Shown here: positions 13,551-20,171 of the stretch, in pieces
How the letters are laid out: every line of letters begins with the position of its first letter
Numbering within the stretch: position 1 is the first letter of the stretch
The notes under the pieces: generated by a model
What the model was told of the DNA's origin: nothing
Databases searched by the model: none
Seen by the model: only the letters and a program-made list of their open reading frames with translations
NCBI GenBank assembly: GCA_016188105.1
Contig: JACPIL010000042.1
Coordinates: forward strand, 1-20,171
Direction: 5' to 3'
DNA from: Candidatus Woesearchaeota archaeon
GTDB taxonomy: Archaea; Nanobdellota; Nanobdellia; Woesearchaeales; GW2011-AR9
DNA: 20,171 bases
Position numbers and translations under genes: made by a program

Positions 13551-14417
13551 TCAAGAAATCAAAGAATCGCCCAAAATAGTTAAACTTTCTTTCTGAATAA
13601 TCTCATAATCATACCACAATTCTACTTGCAGGTTAGTTGTGTAAGGACTTTCGCTGGCTAAAGATCCGACACAAATCAGTCGCGCTGACTTTTGTCCAGA
13701 ATCTAATGAGAATAAACCGCTGCCTTCTACTTGCACTCCTTTAAAATCACAGCTTAATGGTTTCCCGCCTAAGGTTGCGGTTACCAGAGCAACCCTTTCC
13801 ACTGTACCTTTTCCTTTATTTTCAATATTCATGCGCAACTCTACTGCCGTGCCTCCCCTGGGTACAAGTTCAAGTTTTGTTACCGCTAAAGGAGCACCTT
13901 GGCCATGATATGAAATTTCTTTTTCCACCGTACAAGCGCCTTGATAGGTTCCATACTCTCCTAAGCCCAAATCAGAAGTAATACAAATAGTCGGTGTAAA
14001 TTCTACCTTGGAATCATACTCGACCGTGATCCAGTAATCCTGTTGCTCCTCATCTGCGCCTGGAAGTAATTGTTTTAGCAAACCGCTAAACTGTACTCTT
14101 TCTTTTTCACCTTCAGGATTAAAAATGCTCTTTCCTTCTAAAGAAGCTAGCTGCTCTTCATCAGAATATAATTCAACATAATAATTATCAAAACCGGCTA
14201 TGGAAACAATCACATTTTCAATACTGTAAGCAAGCGCATTATGCACTGAGATAGGCAATTCCAATTGCTGTCCTTGATATTCCTCTTTATGTGCAAGAGA
14301 AGCTACTTCAATATCAAGAATTCCCTGTTTGTAATTAATATCTGCTCCGCGTTCTGGAGTATTTCCACAGGAAGCGACAAAAAGAAATACCAGCAACAGA
14401 AAAATTATTTTCTTCAT
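13551..14417 (-). CDS. Surface lipoprotein with two immunoglobulin-like domains
   Basis: 288 residues. The signal peptide is MKKIIFLLLVFLFVASC with a lipobox-like VASC, so Cys17 is probably lipid-modified and the rest external. The first domain (about 30-145) ends DYWITVEYDSKVEFTPTICI. The second (about 170-285) ends LQVELWYDYEIIQKESLTI and contains two Cys about 28 residues apart (LSCDF and LICVG). This second domain aligns with the C-terminus of the next upstream protein (DTDC, KRCFLTLP, MNYDYKIVKSIPNIEV), so both carry a shared CARDB/COG1361-like external fold. Its ATG overlaps the upstream stop by four bases (ATGA), implying translational coupling and a joint function. The family is not named. 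Confidence 0.8.
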   Translation of the reverse strand: MKKIIFLLLVFLFVASCGNTPERGADINYKQGILDIEVASLAHKEEYQGQQLELPISVHNALAYSIENVIVSIAGFDNYYVELYSDEEQLASLEGKSIFNPEGEKERVQFSGLLKQLLPGADEEQQDYWITVEYDSKVEFTPTICITSDLGLGEYGTYQGACTVEKEISYHGQGAPLAVTKLELVPRGGTAVELRMNIENKGKGTVERVALVTATLGGKPLSCDFKGVQVEGSGLFSLDSGQKSARLICVGSLASESPYTTNLQVELWYDYEIIQKESLTILGDSLIS

Positions 14418-16195
14418 GATACCAGCTCCGGCGCAGCAGACAACGGCGCAACTTCGATGTTTGGAATTGATTTCACAATCTTATAATCATAATTCATTTT
14501 TGCTACAAATGTTTCTACTTCAAAATCATTTTCTGTCAAGCCCTTTAAATCTGGCGGCAAGGTTAAGAAGCATCTCTTTAATTCACTAGGTTCCCGTTTC
14601 TTGGTCAAAGCTGAAGAAAGTACAATTTCTCCGCCCTGCAAACAATCGGTATCGCCAATCTTTGTTCCATCTATACTGAAGCCGCCGTAGATCAATCCCT
14701 CAAAATCATAACTATTCACTTTCAAGACCTCACCACCAGTTCCGCCGACATCGGCAACCGAAAAGGAAAATGTTACCGGCTCATCAACTAACACCAACGG
14801 CTCGGTTCCTTCGCCGGTTCCAAACTTAAAATTCAACAAGGCGAATTCTGCCGGCCCTTGTGAAGCTCGTTCTTTCCCTTTAAAGTTGTCTGTTTCTATT
14901 TGCTCACGGGTAGCGGCATCAACTTCCTTGCTTACAAATGCCCGCTTCAGGAAAGAAAAAGTCTGCATCCCTGATAACACTGCTGAATATTCTAAAGTAT
15001 ATCTTCCGTTTAAAGCAGTAGTTGGCTGGCAGCTGATCGGGATTTCGCTATCTGTTCCACTTATCTGCACCTCATTACGTTCCTCACCATAGATGAATAT
15101 TTTTCCAGGAATTTCTTCCTTGCTTTTCTTGAAAACACAGGAAACACTCGCAGTAAATATTTGTTTACGTGGATTCTGCACGCTTAAGGCGATTGGATAC
15201 AATTTTTGCGCATCAGTGGTTTTCTTAGGAAAATAATCATCGACTTTTAAATCCACTTTAGTAACTTCTTTGATCGCCGTACTTATACTTCCGGCCACTC
15301 CTGGACGTTGCCCTTGCTCGATCAATCGCTTCTGCTCGTCTTCGCATTCTTTTTGCTCTTTGTTTTTCTCTAAGGCTGCTTTTGTTGTTTCAATCTGATA
15401 ACTGCAATAGCGGGTAATCTTTTTCTCTTCGAGACAGGTATCATATTGCATGGTTGCGCTAGTCGCGCTAAAGGTACAAACAATAAAATCAGTCCCGCTA
15501 TTTGTTGTTTCCTGAAAATTCTTCGCCACACTAAAAAGCTTATCTTTCGCAACTCCAAAGTATTCGGCATGACTTTTATCTTGATTTGCCAACACCCCCT
15601 GAGCCATGAAAGGAAAGACAATGTAGATCAAGATGAAACCTATTACACCGACGGTGAGCAGCCAGGCCCACCAGGGCAGTTCCTGTCCAGCTCCAAGAGA
15701 ATCAAAAACTCCCATCAAAAAAAGCACTAAGGCTAGAGCGATCCAGATAAAGACATGGAAAGTGATCACCCATTCCCGTATGGAATCTGGGTAAAAATTT
15801 AAACTCCATACTGCAGCTGCTTCAAAAACAAGGACTCCAATAACCAAAACTCTTTTGAGATCATGCTCGGGAGTGAAATGTACCCCGATAAAGAAAAAAA
15901 CTCCTAGAATAAAACTGATGAAAAAAGAACCGGCCGGACTAAAGCCCCAGGCCTTATTGAGAATCAAGCCAAAAATACTAGCAACTATCAGAAGAAGATA
16001 AAGACCTATTCCTGCGGGAACTCCTGGGGAAGATGACCGCGGTTCAGTAGGAGCTCGGTAAGGATTAAATAACGGTTCTTGCTTAGGTTTTTCCCGTTGC
16101 TCTCCTTTCTCCCTCTTAAGCCCAGCAAAAAACTTCTCCAAAATTTTTGTATCTTCCTTTTTCGGTTCCTTAGCGCCTGGCTTATCGTCTACCAT
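14414..16195 (-). CDS. Five-helix membrane protein with large extracellular domain (593 residues)
   Basis: Unrecognised as a whole. Residues 1-58 are charged and Pro-rich (cytoplasmic). Five hydrophobic helices follow at about 61-80, 89-106, 114-131, 143-163 and 175-197, placing the remaining 395 residues outside. This external part has many paired cysteines (CTFSATSATMQYDTC, RYCSYQ, SVSCVF, PISCQP) and at least two Ig-like units. The last (about 460-590) matches the second domain of the lipoprotein encoded next. A GAGGAG Shine-Dalgarno lies three bases from the ATG, and a TATA-like TTTTATAT about 45 nt upstream sits just after the stop of the preceding gene, so it is leadered with its own promoter. 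The lipoprotein gene overlaps its stop by four bases. Confidence 0.82.
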   Translation of the reverse strand: MVDDKPGAKEPKKEDTKILEKFFAGLKREKGEQREKPKQEPLFNPYRAPTEPRSSSPGVPAGIGLYLLLIVASIFGLILNKAWGFSPAGSFFISFILGVFFFIGVHFTPEHDLKRVLVIGVLVFEAAAVWSLNFYPDSIREWVITFHVFIWIALALVLFLMGVFDSLGAGQELPWWAWLLTVGVIGFILIYIVFPFMAQGVLANQDKSHAEYFGVAKDKLFSVAKNFQETTNSGTDFIVCTFSATSATMQYDTCLEEKKITRYCSYQIETTKAALEKNKEQKECEDEQKRLIEQGQRPGVAGSISTAIKEVTKVDLKVDDYFPKKTTDAQKLYPIALSVQNPRKQIFTASVSCVFKKSKEEIPGKIFIYGEERNEVQISGTDSEIPISCQPTTALNGRYTLEYSAVLSGMQTFSFLKRAFVSKEVDAATREQIETDNFKGKERASQGPAEFALLNFKFGTGEGTEPLVLVDEPVTFSFSVADVGGTGGEVLKVNSYDFEGLIYGGFSIDGTKIGDTDCLQGGEIVLSSALTKKREPSELKRCFLTLPPDLKGLTENDFEVETFVAKMNYDYKIVKSIPNIEVAPLSAAPELVS

Positions 16196-16232
16196 AATCT
16201 CCTCTTTTTTAAGATAATACTAATCCCCCAGC

Positions 16233-16240
16233 ATATAAAA
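16233..16240 (-). promoter_or_regulatory. TATA-like element of the 593-residue membrane-protein gene
   Basis: On the minus strand TTTTATAT starts at 16240, 45 nt upstream of the ATG at 16195, between the stop of the pilin-like gene and this gene. The predicted leader is short and holds GAGGAG at 16204-16199. Confidence 0.55.
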
Positions 16241-16253
16241 ATGTTACTAAGAA

Positions 16254-17441
16254 TTAAGCTTTAACCAAATCAATCTTTAATTGCCGTACTTCCAAGGTTT
16301 TCCGTGGCTTAATCTTCAAAGCATTAGCGCCTTGGACTACATCATCGCTAACATCAAGAGTATAAGAAACTTCCTTGGTGTCAAAGTATTTAGTATGCCC
16401 ATTAAATTCAAGATCACCAAACTTTCTAGCTACTACATCAACAAAGTCTAAGGTTATCCTCACACGTTTATCTTCATCAACCACATCGCTATATTCTTCA
16501 TAGGTTAAATCAAAATAATACGTAGGGAAATCCACTTCTTTTAATTCAGATTCAATAACAACGTGGGTTAAAAGATAAGTCCCTTGTTCTGTTTTAAAGA
16601 TAATTTCATTCTCGCCCTGATTTAAAGCTCCGGGAGAGATTTCAATTGGAACGAGCGCTACATCACAATCAGGCACTGCAGCATAAACTACCTTGCCATT
16701 GACCAGGACTGTGAGCTTGCCGACTTCATCCAAATCGCAGCCAGGCTGGAATTTTAAAGTTACTTTCTCTAGGTTCTTTTTTTCCACTTCTGAGAGTAAA
16801 AAGATATTTTTTGATGCTTGTGCTTCTACGCTAGTAACATCAGCAACAATCTTAACATTTTGCAAAGAAAGTTCATTCGTTCTCCAGAAGGCTAATCCGG
16901 GAGAGGAAACTGAAAAAACAACTTCATTTTGCTCCTGCAGAAGATTGGAAGGAATCGTTATAGGTTTAGGTAAACTTCCGACCTTAACCTCGCCATTAAA
17001 CACTTCATCTCCGTTAAAAGAAACAATCAATCTTCCTTCCGCTTCTACTACTTCCAGAGCTAATAATAAATCTTCAGTATTCTTCAAGTCGGGGATCATA
17101 AAAGTAAGCAGATCCGCTTTTTCAGAAAAAACGCCTTTCTTAGCATAGGCAACATTCTTCTCTCCCAACACTTTAGCTTCAGTTTTGGTATAGATATTGA
17201 CCACCGGTAATGGATGTTCTATTTCTTTTTGGGCTAAATAATCGATTCTTCCCGGCGATTCCATCAACAAATTCTTGGCAACTCCCGAAGAGGGTGAAGT
17301 GGTAGTCGAAGGTTCATCCAAAAGCTTGGCTCTCTCCTGTGGAGGGATTAAAATGACAAAGCCCACAATTAACGCGGCAATGATAGCTATAAGAACTGCT
17401 GCACCTGCTGCAGATGATTGACCTCTTTTTGTTCTGAACAT
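16254..17441 (-). CDS. Pilin-like membrane-anchored surface protein with three beta-sandwich repeats
   Basis: 395 residues. The start MFRTKRGQSSAAGAAV and hydrophobic run to about residue 32 look like an archaeal class III (type IV pilin) signal: positive charges, then R-G before Q-S, where prepilin peptidase would cut after Gly7. The exterior contains three related units: GRLIVSFNGDEVFNG to NEVVFSV (about 131-182), GKLTVLVNGKVVY to ENEIIFKT (about 235-285), and GDLEFNGHTKYFD to NALKIKPRK (about 345-385). Each has the V-NG-V and G-N-I patterns of galactose-binding-like jelly rolls. It leads the surface cluster, with a TATA box (TTTAAATA) 32 nt upstream. It is much longer than a normal pilin, so it may be a minor tip or adhesin subunit, or simply an anchored receptor. 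Confidence 0.75.
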   Translation of the reverse strand: MFRTKRGQSSAAGAAVLIAIIAALIVGFVILIPPQERAKLLDEPSTTTSPSSGVAKNLLMESPGRIDYLAQKEIEHPLPVVNIYTKTEAKVLGEKNVAYAKKGVFSEKADLLTFMIPDLKNTEDLLLALEVVEAEGRLIVSFNGDEVFNGEVKVGSLPKPITIPSNLLQEQNEVVFSVSSPGLAFWRTNELSLQNVKIVADVTSVEAQASKNIFLLSEVEKKNLEKVTLKFQPGCDLDEVGKLTVLVNGKVVYAAVPDCDVALVPIEISPGALNQGENEIIFKTEQGTYLLTHVVIESELKEVDFPTYYFDLTYEEYSDVVDEDKRVRITLDFVDVVARKFGDLEFNGHTKYFDTKEVSYTLDVSDDVVQGANALKIKPRKTLEVRQLKIDLVKA

Positions 17442-17464
17442 CTCTGATAATGCAAACCTTTGTT

Positions 17465-17476
17465 ATATTTAAATAT
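17465..17476 (-). promoter_or_regulatory. TATA element of the pilin-like gene
   Basis: A perfect 12-base palindrome, ATATTTAAATAT, contains TTTAAATA on the minus strand starting 32 nt upstream of the ATG at 17441, consistent with a leaderless transcript. Confidence 0.65.
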
Positions 17477-17494
17477 TGTGGGATTGTTGAAGTA

Positions 17495-17935
17495 CTAAGG
17501 AGAAGTTTTATTTCTTGGATTTTGTTTTCTGAGTTCGTCTAACTGGCGTTCTCCTACTTGTTCACAGTAATCATGATAATTACCATATACTTTTTCCTCC
17601 AGCAAATTGCCTTGGCCATCATAACTCATTTCTCTTACTTTCACATGACCCAGATTTAACATTGCCGAATACTTCCCAGCTATATGCATCATCGTAACCG
17701 GAGATATTTCAGCTTCCGGAAAGAGATAAGTCAAAGTGGAAAGAAAAATTTGCTTATCGGTAGCATAAATCAACTGGCCTTCTTTTTGCTGTTCATCCTT
17801 ATACACGATCACTGGAACAGCTATTTGTGAGCTATGATTATCCTTTGACACCACTGCCTCTGGTTTTATGTGTACTTGAACACCACGAAGATTTAATATA
17901 ATCTGGCCCTCTAGACCGATTTGAGAAGCAACCAT
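17495..17935 (-). CDS. Hypothetical protein, 146 residues, divergent from Pelota
   Basis: Unrecognised. From the ATG at 17935 the protein starts MVASQIGLEGQIILNLRGVQ; a TTG at 17992 in the same frame would add 19 residues but would place the TATA box inside the gene. It has beta-rich stretches (QVHIKPEAVV, IAVPVIVYKDEQQKEGQLIY), an LFPEAEISPVTMMHIAGKYSAML middle and a charged helical end with YHDYCEQVGERQLDELRKQ. There is no signal peptide in the preferred form. The ATG is 34 nt from a TATA element shared with the divergent Pelota gene, so the two may be co-regulated. Function unknown. Confidence 0.7.
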   Translation of the reverse strand: MVASQIGLEGQIILNLRGVQVHIKPEAVVSKDNHSSQIAVPVIVYKDEQQKEGQLIYATDKQIFLSTLTYLFPEAEISPVTMMHIAGKYSAMLNLGHVKVREMSYDGQGNLLEEKVYGNYHDYCEQVGERQLDELRKQNPRNKTSP

Positions 17936-17961
17936 AATTATTATCCCTAAAACGAGATAAA

Positions 17962-17969
17962 TATATAAA
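17962..17969. promoter_or_regulatory. Shared bidirectional TATA element between the 146-residue orphan and Pelota
   Basis: TATATAAA on the plus strand lies 30 nt before the Pelota ATG at 17992. The same bases read TTTATATA on the minus strand, 34 nt before the orphan ATG at 17935. One near-symmetric element can thus serve both divergent genes. Confidence 0.6.
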
Positions 17970-17991
17970 ATTTCATGTTCCCCAGCATACA

Positions 17992-19050
17992 ATGCAACTC
18001 ATAACCTCAGATTTCAAGAAAGGAATCGTAAAATTAAAAGTAACCGACAAAGATGATCTCTGGTACTTAAGCCATCTGATAGACCAAGGTGATATCATTA
18101 GAGGCAAAACCACTCGAAAAATCAAGATCGGCGAAGGAGAAAATGCCAAATCCGTAAAGAAAACTCTCACCATCTCCATCCAGGCAGAAACGGTTGAACT
18201 TACTGAAAATTCGCTCAGAATAAACGGAAAAGTAATCGAAGAGACTGAAGACGTTCCCAAAGGCAGCTATCAATCCATCACTTTAGAAGAAGCTTCTGAA
18301 TTCAGCATTGAAAAACCGCAATGGCTATCATACCAAAAGCAAAAACTCCAAGAGGCTTGCGAAAAGAAATACGATTATTTACTCTGTCTCTTTGACCGGG
18401 AAGAAGTTTTATTTGCCTTGACCAAAAAGTTTGGCTACGAAATCTTAACCACCTTGAAAGGTGAAGTGCAAAAGAAAGCCAAAGCAGTAGAAATAAAAAA
18501 AGATTTCCAGGAAGAGATCATCAAAACTCTGGAATCTTACCATGAACGATACAACCCCAGCGCCATCATACTGGCTTCACCGGCTTTCTACAAAGAGGAT
18601 TTGTACAAGAAAATTCCTCAATCAGATTTGAAAAAGAAAATTGTCATGGCTACTTGTTCAGACATCAGCGAACGCTCGTTAGACGAAGTGATGCGCCGCC
18701 CTGAATTGGCCGAAACACTCAAACACAGCCGGGCCAGACAGGAACAGATTCTAGTCGAAGAACTGCTCAAAGAGATCAACAGGAACGATAAAGCAGCTTA
18801 TGGATGGAAAGAAGTGCAGGAAGCGGCAGATAGTGGTTCAATATTGAAACTATTATTAACCGACGATTTCATCCAGAAGAAACGGCTTTCCAATGAATTT
18901 ACAGAAGTTGACCGATGTATGAAGATAGTCGATTCCTTACAGGGAGAGATACATATCATTTCTGCAGAAAGCGATGCCGGCAAGAAGTTGAATGGTTTGG
19001 GTGGCATTGCGGCAATTGCGGCAATCTTGCGTTACAAGCAATGGAACTAA
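17992..19050 (+). CDS. pelA: mRNA surveillance protein Pelota (Dom34 homologue)
   Basis: 352 residues, normal for archaeal Pelota, which enters stalled ribosomes with aEF1A and with ABCE1 promotes their splitting in no-go decay. The N-terminal Lsm-like domain has KVTDKDDLWYLSHLIDQGD (16-34), then the IIRGKTTRKI strand; the central domain follows (LLCLFDREEVLFAL, ILASPAFYKEDLY). The C-terminal L7Ae-like domain includes YGWKEVQEAADSG, IHIISAESDAGKKLNGLGG and ILRY. The usual GGIAAILRY-type ending carries three extra residues here (IAA), from a 9-base tandem duplication. The frame is intact through it. The TATA box lies 30 nt upstream, so it is leaderless. The Pelota fold is shared with eRF1, but the NIKS-type and GGQ motifs of eRF1 are absent, which settles the call. 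Confidence 0.95.
   Translation: MQLITSDFKKGIVKLKVTDKDDLWYLSHLIDQGDIIRGKTTRKIKIGEGENAKSVKKTLTISIQAETVELTENSLRINGKVIEETEDVPKGSYQSITLEEASEFSIEKPQWLSYQKQKLQEACEKKYDYLLCLFDREEVLFALTKKFGYEILTTLKGEVQKKAKAVEIKKDFQEEIIKTLESYHERYNPSAIILASPAFYKEDLYKKIPQSDLKKKIVMATCSDISERSLDEVMRRPELAETLKHSRARQEQILVEELLKEINRNDKAAYGWKEVQEAADSGSILKLLLTDDFIQKKRLSNEFTEVDRCMKIVDSLQGEIHIISAESDAGKKLNGLGGIAAIAAILRYKQWN
19006..19023 (+). repeat. 9-base perfect tandem duplication in the Pelota C-terminus
   Basis: ATTGCGGCA occurs twice in a row (19006-19014 and 19015-19023), adding Ile-Ala-Ala in frame just before the conserved ILRY. Confidence 0.85.
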
Positions 19051-19068
19051 ATTTTCCCGTCGGAAAAT
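19051..19068. repeat. Perfect 7-bp inverted repeat after Pelota, possible operator or hairpin
   Basis: ATTTTCC (19051-19057) and GGAAAAT (19062-19068) are perfect complements around CGTC. The repeat begins on the first base after the Pelota stop and lies about 125 nt before the regulator gene. It could be a transcript-end hairpin or a protein-binding site; no T-run follows it. Confidence 0.5.
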
Positions 19069-19173
19069 ATCAAAAACACCAAGCCTATATCTTGTACAAC
19101 CACAACCTTTTAATAGTAGTTTATTTTACTGATGACCTAGTAGCAAATCATTATCACTAAGAATTGAGAAAAA

Positions 19174-19182
19174 GAGGAGGGG
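19174..19182 (+). promoter_or_regulatory. Strong Shine-Dalgarno of the TrmB-like gene
   Basis: GAGGAGGGG ends nine bases before the ATG at 19192. It marks this gene as leadered, in contrast to its leaderless neighbours. A TTTTAATA at 19108-19115 could be the TATA box, giving a leader of about 50 nt. Confidence 0.75.
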
Positions 19183-19191
19183 CAAATTAAA

Positions 19192-19986
19192 ATGATTGTG
19201 AAAGAGGAATTGTTGAGCCAATTACGGCGGTACTTTGATTTAAACTTATACGAAGTAAAACTCTGGGCTGCTTTACTCAGTCGAGGAGTTTCCACGGCTG
19301 GAGAATTATCAGATATTGCTGACGTTCCCCGCTCCAGAAGTTATGACGTTCTTGAATCTTTGGAAAAAAAAGGATTTGTAGTCATGAAATTAGGAAAGCC
19401 AATCAAGTATATTGCCATTCCCCCTACTGAAGTTGTCGATAGAGTTAGAAAAAACATGCAGACCGAAGCTCAGGAAAAAGTAAGACGCCTGGAATCAGTA
19501 AAAGGATCCGATTTATTACAGGAACTGGAAACATTACACAATAATGGCATCAGCTTGGTTGATCCAGCCGATATCAGCAGTTGTCTGCGTGGCAGAAATA
19601 ATCTCTACAATCATTTAGATCTTCTCATTAAAGATGCACAAAAAAGTGTCAACATTATGACTACTGAAAAAGGTTTCTTGCGTAAGGTTGAAGGGCTTCG
19701 CGCTAGCTTAGAGAAAGCAAAGAAAAAGGGTGTCAAAATAAGAATCGCTGCTCCTTTGACCAAAGAAAATAAAGCAGCTGCTGACAGTTTGAAAGGATTG
19801 GCAGAATTAAAGCATAGCAGCAAAGTTAATTCACGGTTCATGACTGTCGATGGAAAAGATTTAGTCTTCATGATGTTGGATGACAAGGACGTTCATCCAT
19901 CCTACGACATAGGAGTCTGGGTAAAAACGCCTTACTTTGCGTCTGCCATGGACAATATGTTTGACCATGTTTGGAATATGAAATAG
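19192..19986 (+). CDS. TrmB-family transcriptional regulator
   Basis: 264 residues. The N-terminal winged helix (about 10-75) shows the TrmB pattern: FDLNLYEVKLWAALLSRGVST, AGELSDIADVPRSRSYDVLESLEKKGFV, then the wing (MKLGKPIKYIAIPP). A helix with EAQEKVRRLESVKG links to a C-terminal half (about 125-264) with SVNIMTTEKGF, LRASLEKAKKKGVKIRIAAPLT and a FMTVDGKDLVFMMLDD strand pair, the PLD-like effector domain of this group. In characterised TrmB proteins that region binds sugars and controls uptake genes; the ligand here is unknown. The strong Shine-Dalgarno and long 5' region suggest post-transcriptional or auto-control. A T-rich stretch follows the stop. Confidence 0.85.
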   Translation: MIVKEELLSQLRRYFDLNLYEVKLWAALLSRGVSTAGELSDIADVPRSRSYDVLESLEKKGFVVMKLGKPIKYIAIPPTEVVDRVRKNMQTEAQEKVRRLESVKGSDLLQELETLHNNGISLVDPADISSCLRGRNNLYNHLDLLIKDAQKSVNIMTTEKGFLRKVEGLRASLEKAKKKGVKIRIAAPLTKENKAAADSLKGLAELKHSSKVNSRFMTVDGKDLVFMMLDDKDVHPSYDIGVWVKTPYFASAMDNMFDHVWNMK

Positions 19987-19987
19987 A

Positions 19988-20015
19988 TTTTACTTCTTTT
20001 TCTTTCTTATTTTTT
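19988..20015 (+). terminator. T-rich termination region after the TrmB-like gene
   Basis: Directly after the TAG stop come several T runs (TTTT, CTTTTTCTTTCTT, TTTTTT) within 28 bases. Archaeal RNA polymerase terminates at such oligo-T stretches without needing a hairpin. The next promoter begins just downstream. Confidence 0.6.
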
Positions 20016-20026
20016 GAAAAGCAGAT

Positions 20027-20034
20027 TTTATAAA
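20027..20034 (+). promoter_or_regulatory. TATA box of the last, partial gene
   Basis: TTTATAAA begins 30 nt before the ATG at 20057, again predicting a leaderless transcript. Confidence 0.75.
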
Positions 20035-20056
20035 TAATCTTAATATGATTTAAAAA

Positions 20057-20171
20057 ATGATAAAATCAGAAGAATTGGAAAGACTTTTAGAATGCTACAA
20101 AACCGGAACAGCTTCTCAATTAGGTGTTATGATTAGTGCTAGAGAAGATCCTGAATCAGTAGAGACCATAG
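20057..20171 (+). CDS. Start of an unidentified gene, cut by window end
   Basis: An ATG 30 nt after a TATA box opens a frame that runs off the window. The first 38 residues read MIKSEELERLLECYKTG, then TASQLGVMISAREDPESVET and an Ile codon. They look soluble and helical, but too little is present to assign a family. Confidence 0.6.
   Translation, partial: MIKSEELERLLECYKTGTASQLGVMISAREDPESVETI

Noticed and set aside
17992..19050. Frameshift near the Pelota C-terminus because of the unusual IAAIAA sequence
   Set aside because: The frame runs on to ILRY and a normal stop; the oddity is an in-frame 9-base duplication.
1..20171. CRISPR arrays, tRNA or rRNA genes, insertion sequences, integrases
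   Set aside because: No spaced direct repeats, cloverleaf-like segments, rRNA signatures or transposase/integrase motifs were seen in the gaps or on either strand.

Overview
The window is archaeal, about 20 kb, AT-rich and densely coded on both strands. Diagnostic genes are the archaeal/eukaryotic-type ribosomal proteins eL33, eS19, eL39, eL31 and eS1, the pseudouridine synthase Cbf5, the surveillance factor Pelota, a HerA-type ATPase and a TrmB-family regulator. Most start codons lie 29-32 nt downstream of a TATA element, so leaderless transcription is common; a few genes instead carry strong Shine-Dalgarno sequences. Small hypothetical proteins, lipoproteins, a bacterial-type GpsA and a reshuffled ribosomal operon are compatible with a DPANN-like lineage (for example Woesearchaeota or Pacearchaeota). 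That placement is inference, since no rRNA or other decisive marker is present.

Layout. 1-860: two tandem paralogous Fe(II)/2-oxoglutarate-type oxygenases, the first cut by the window edge. 898-2412 (-): HerA-like ATPase. 2512-3416 (+): eL33 and an orphan protein. 3424-5986 (-): three membrane proteins in which one gene looks like a fused version of the other two. 5987-6231: a gap holding a GC-rich imperfect inverted repeat. 6232-8537 (+): eS19, eL39, eL31, an orphan and Cbf5. 8546-10842 (-): eS1, a metallophosphoesterase and a GNAT-like protein. 10998-12465 (+): an orphan, a class II glutamine amidotransferase and a glutaredoxin.

12491-13483 (-): GpsA. 13551-17441 (-): a cell-surface cluster made of a pilin-like anchored protein with repeated beta-sandwich units, a five-helix membrane protein with a large external region, and a lipoprotein sharing a domain with it. 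17495-17935 (-): an orphan, divergent from Pelota (17992-19050, +) across one shared TATA element. 19192-19986 (+): TrmB-like regulator. 20057-end (+): start of another leaderless gene.

The strongest candidates for something undescribed are the split/fused membrane protein family at 3424-5986, the surface cluster at 13551-17441, and a C5 motif directly after the TATA box that is shared by the three ribosomal-protein promoters but not seen at the other promoters here. No tRNA, rRNA, CRISPR array, transposase or integrase was seen. No gene-free stretch exceeds 300 bases.
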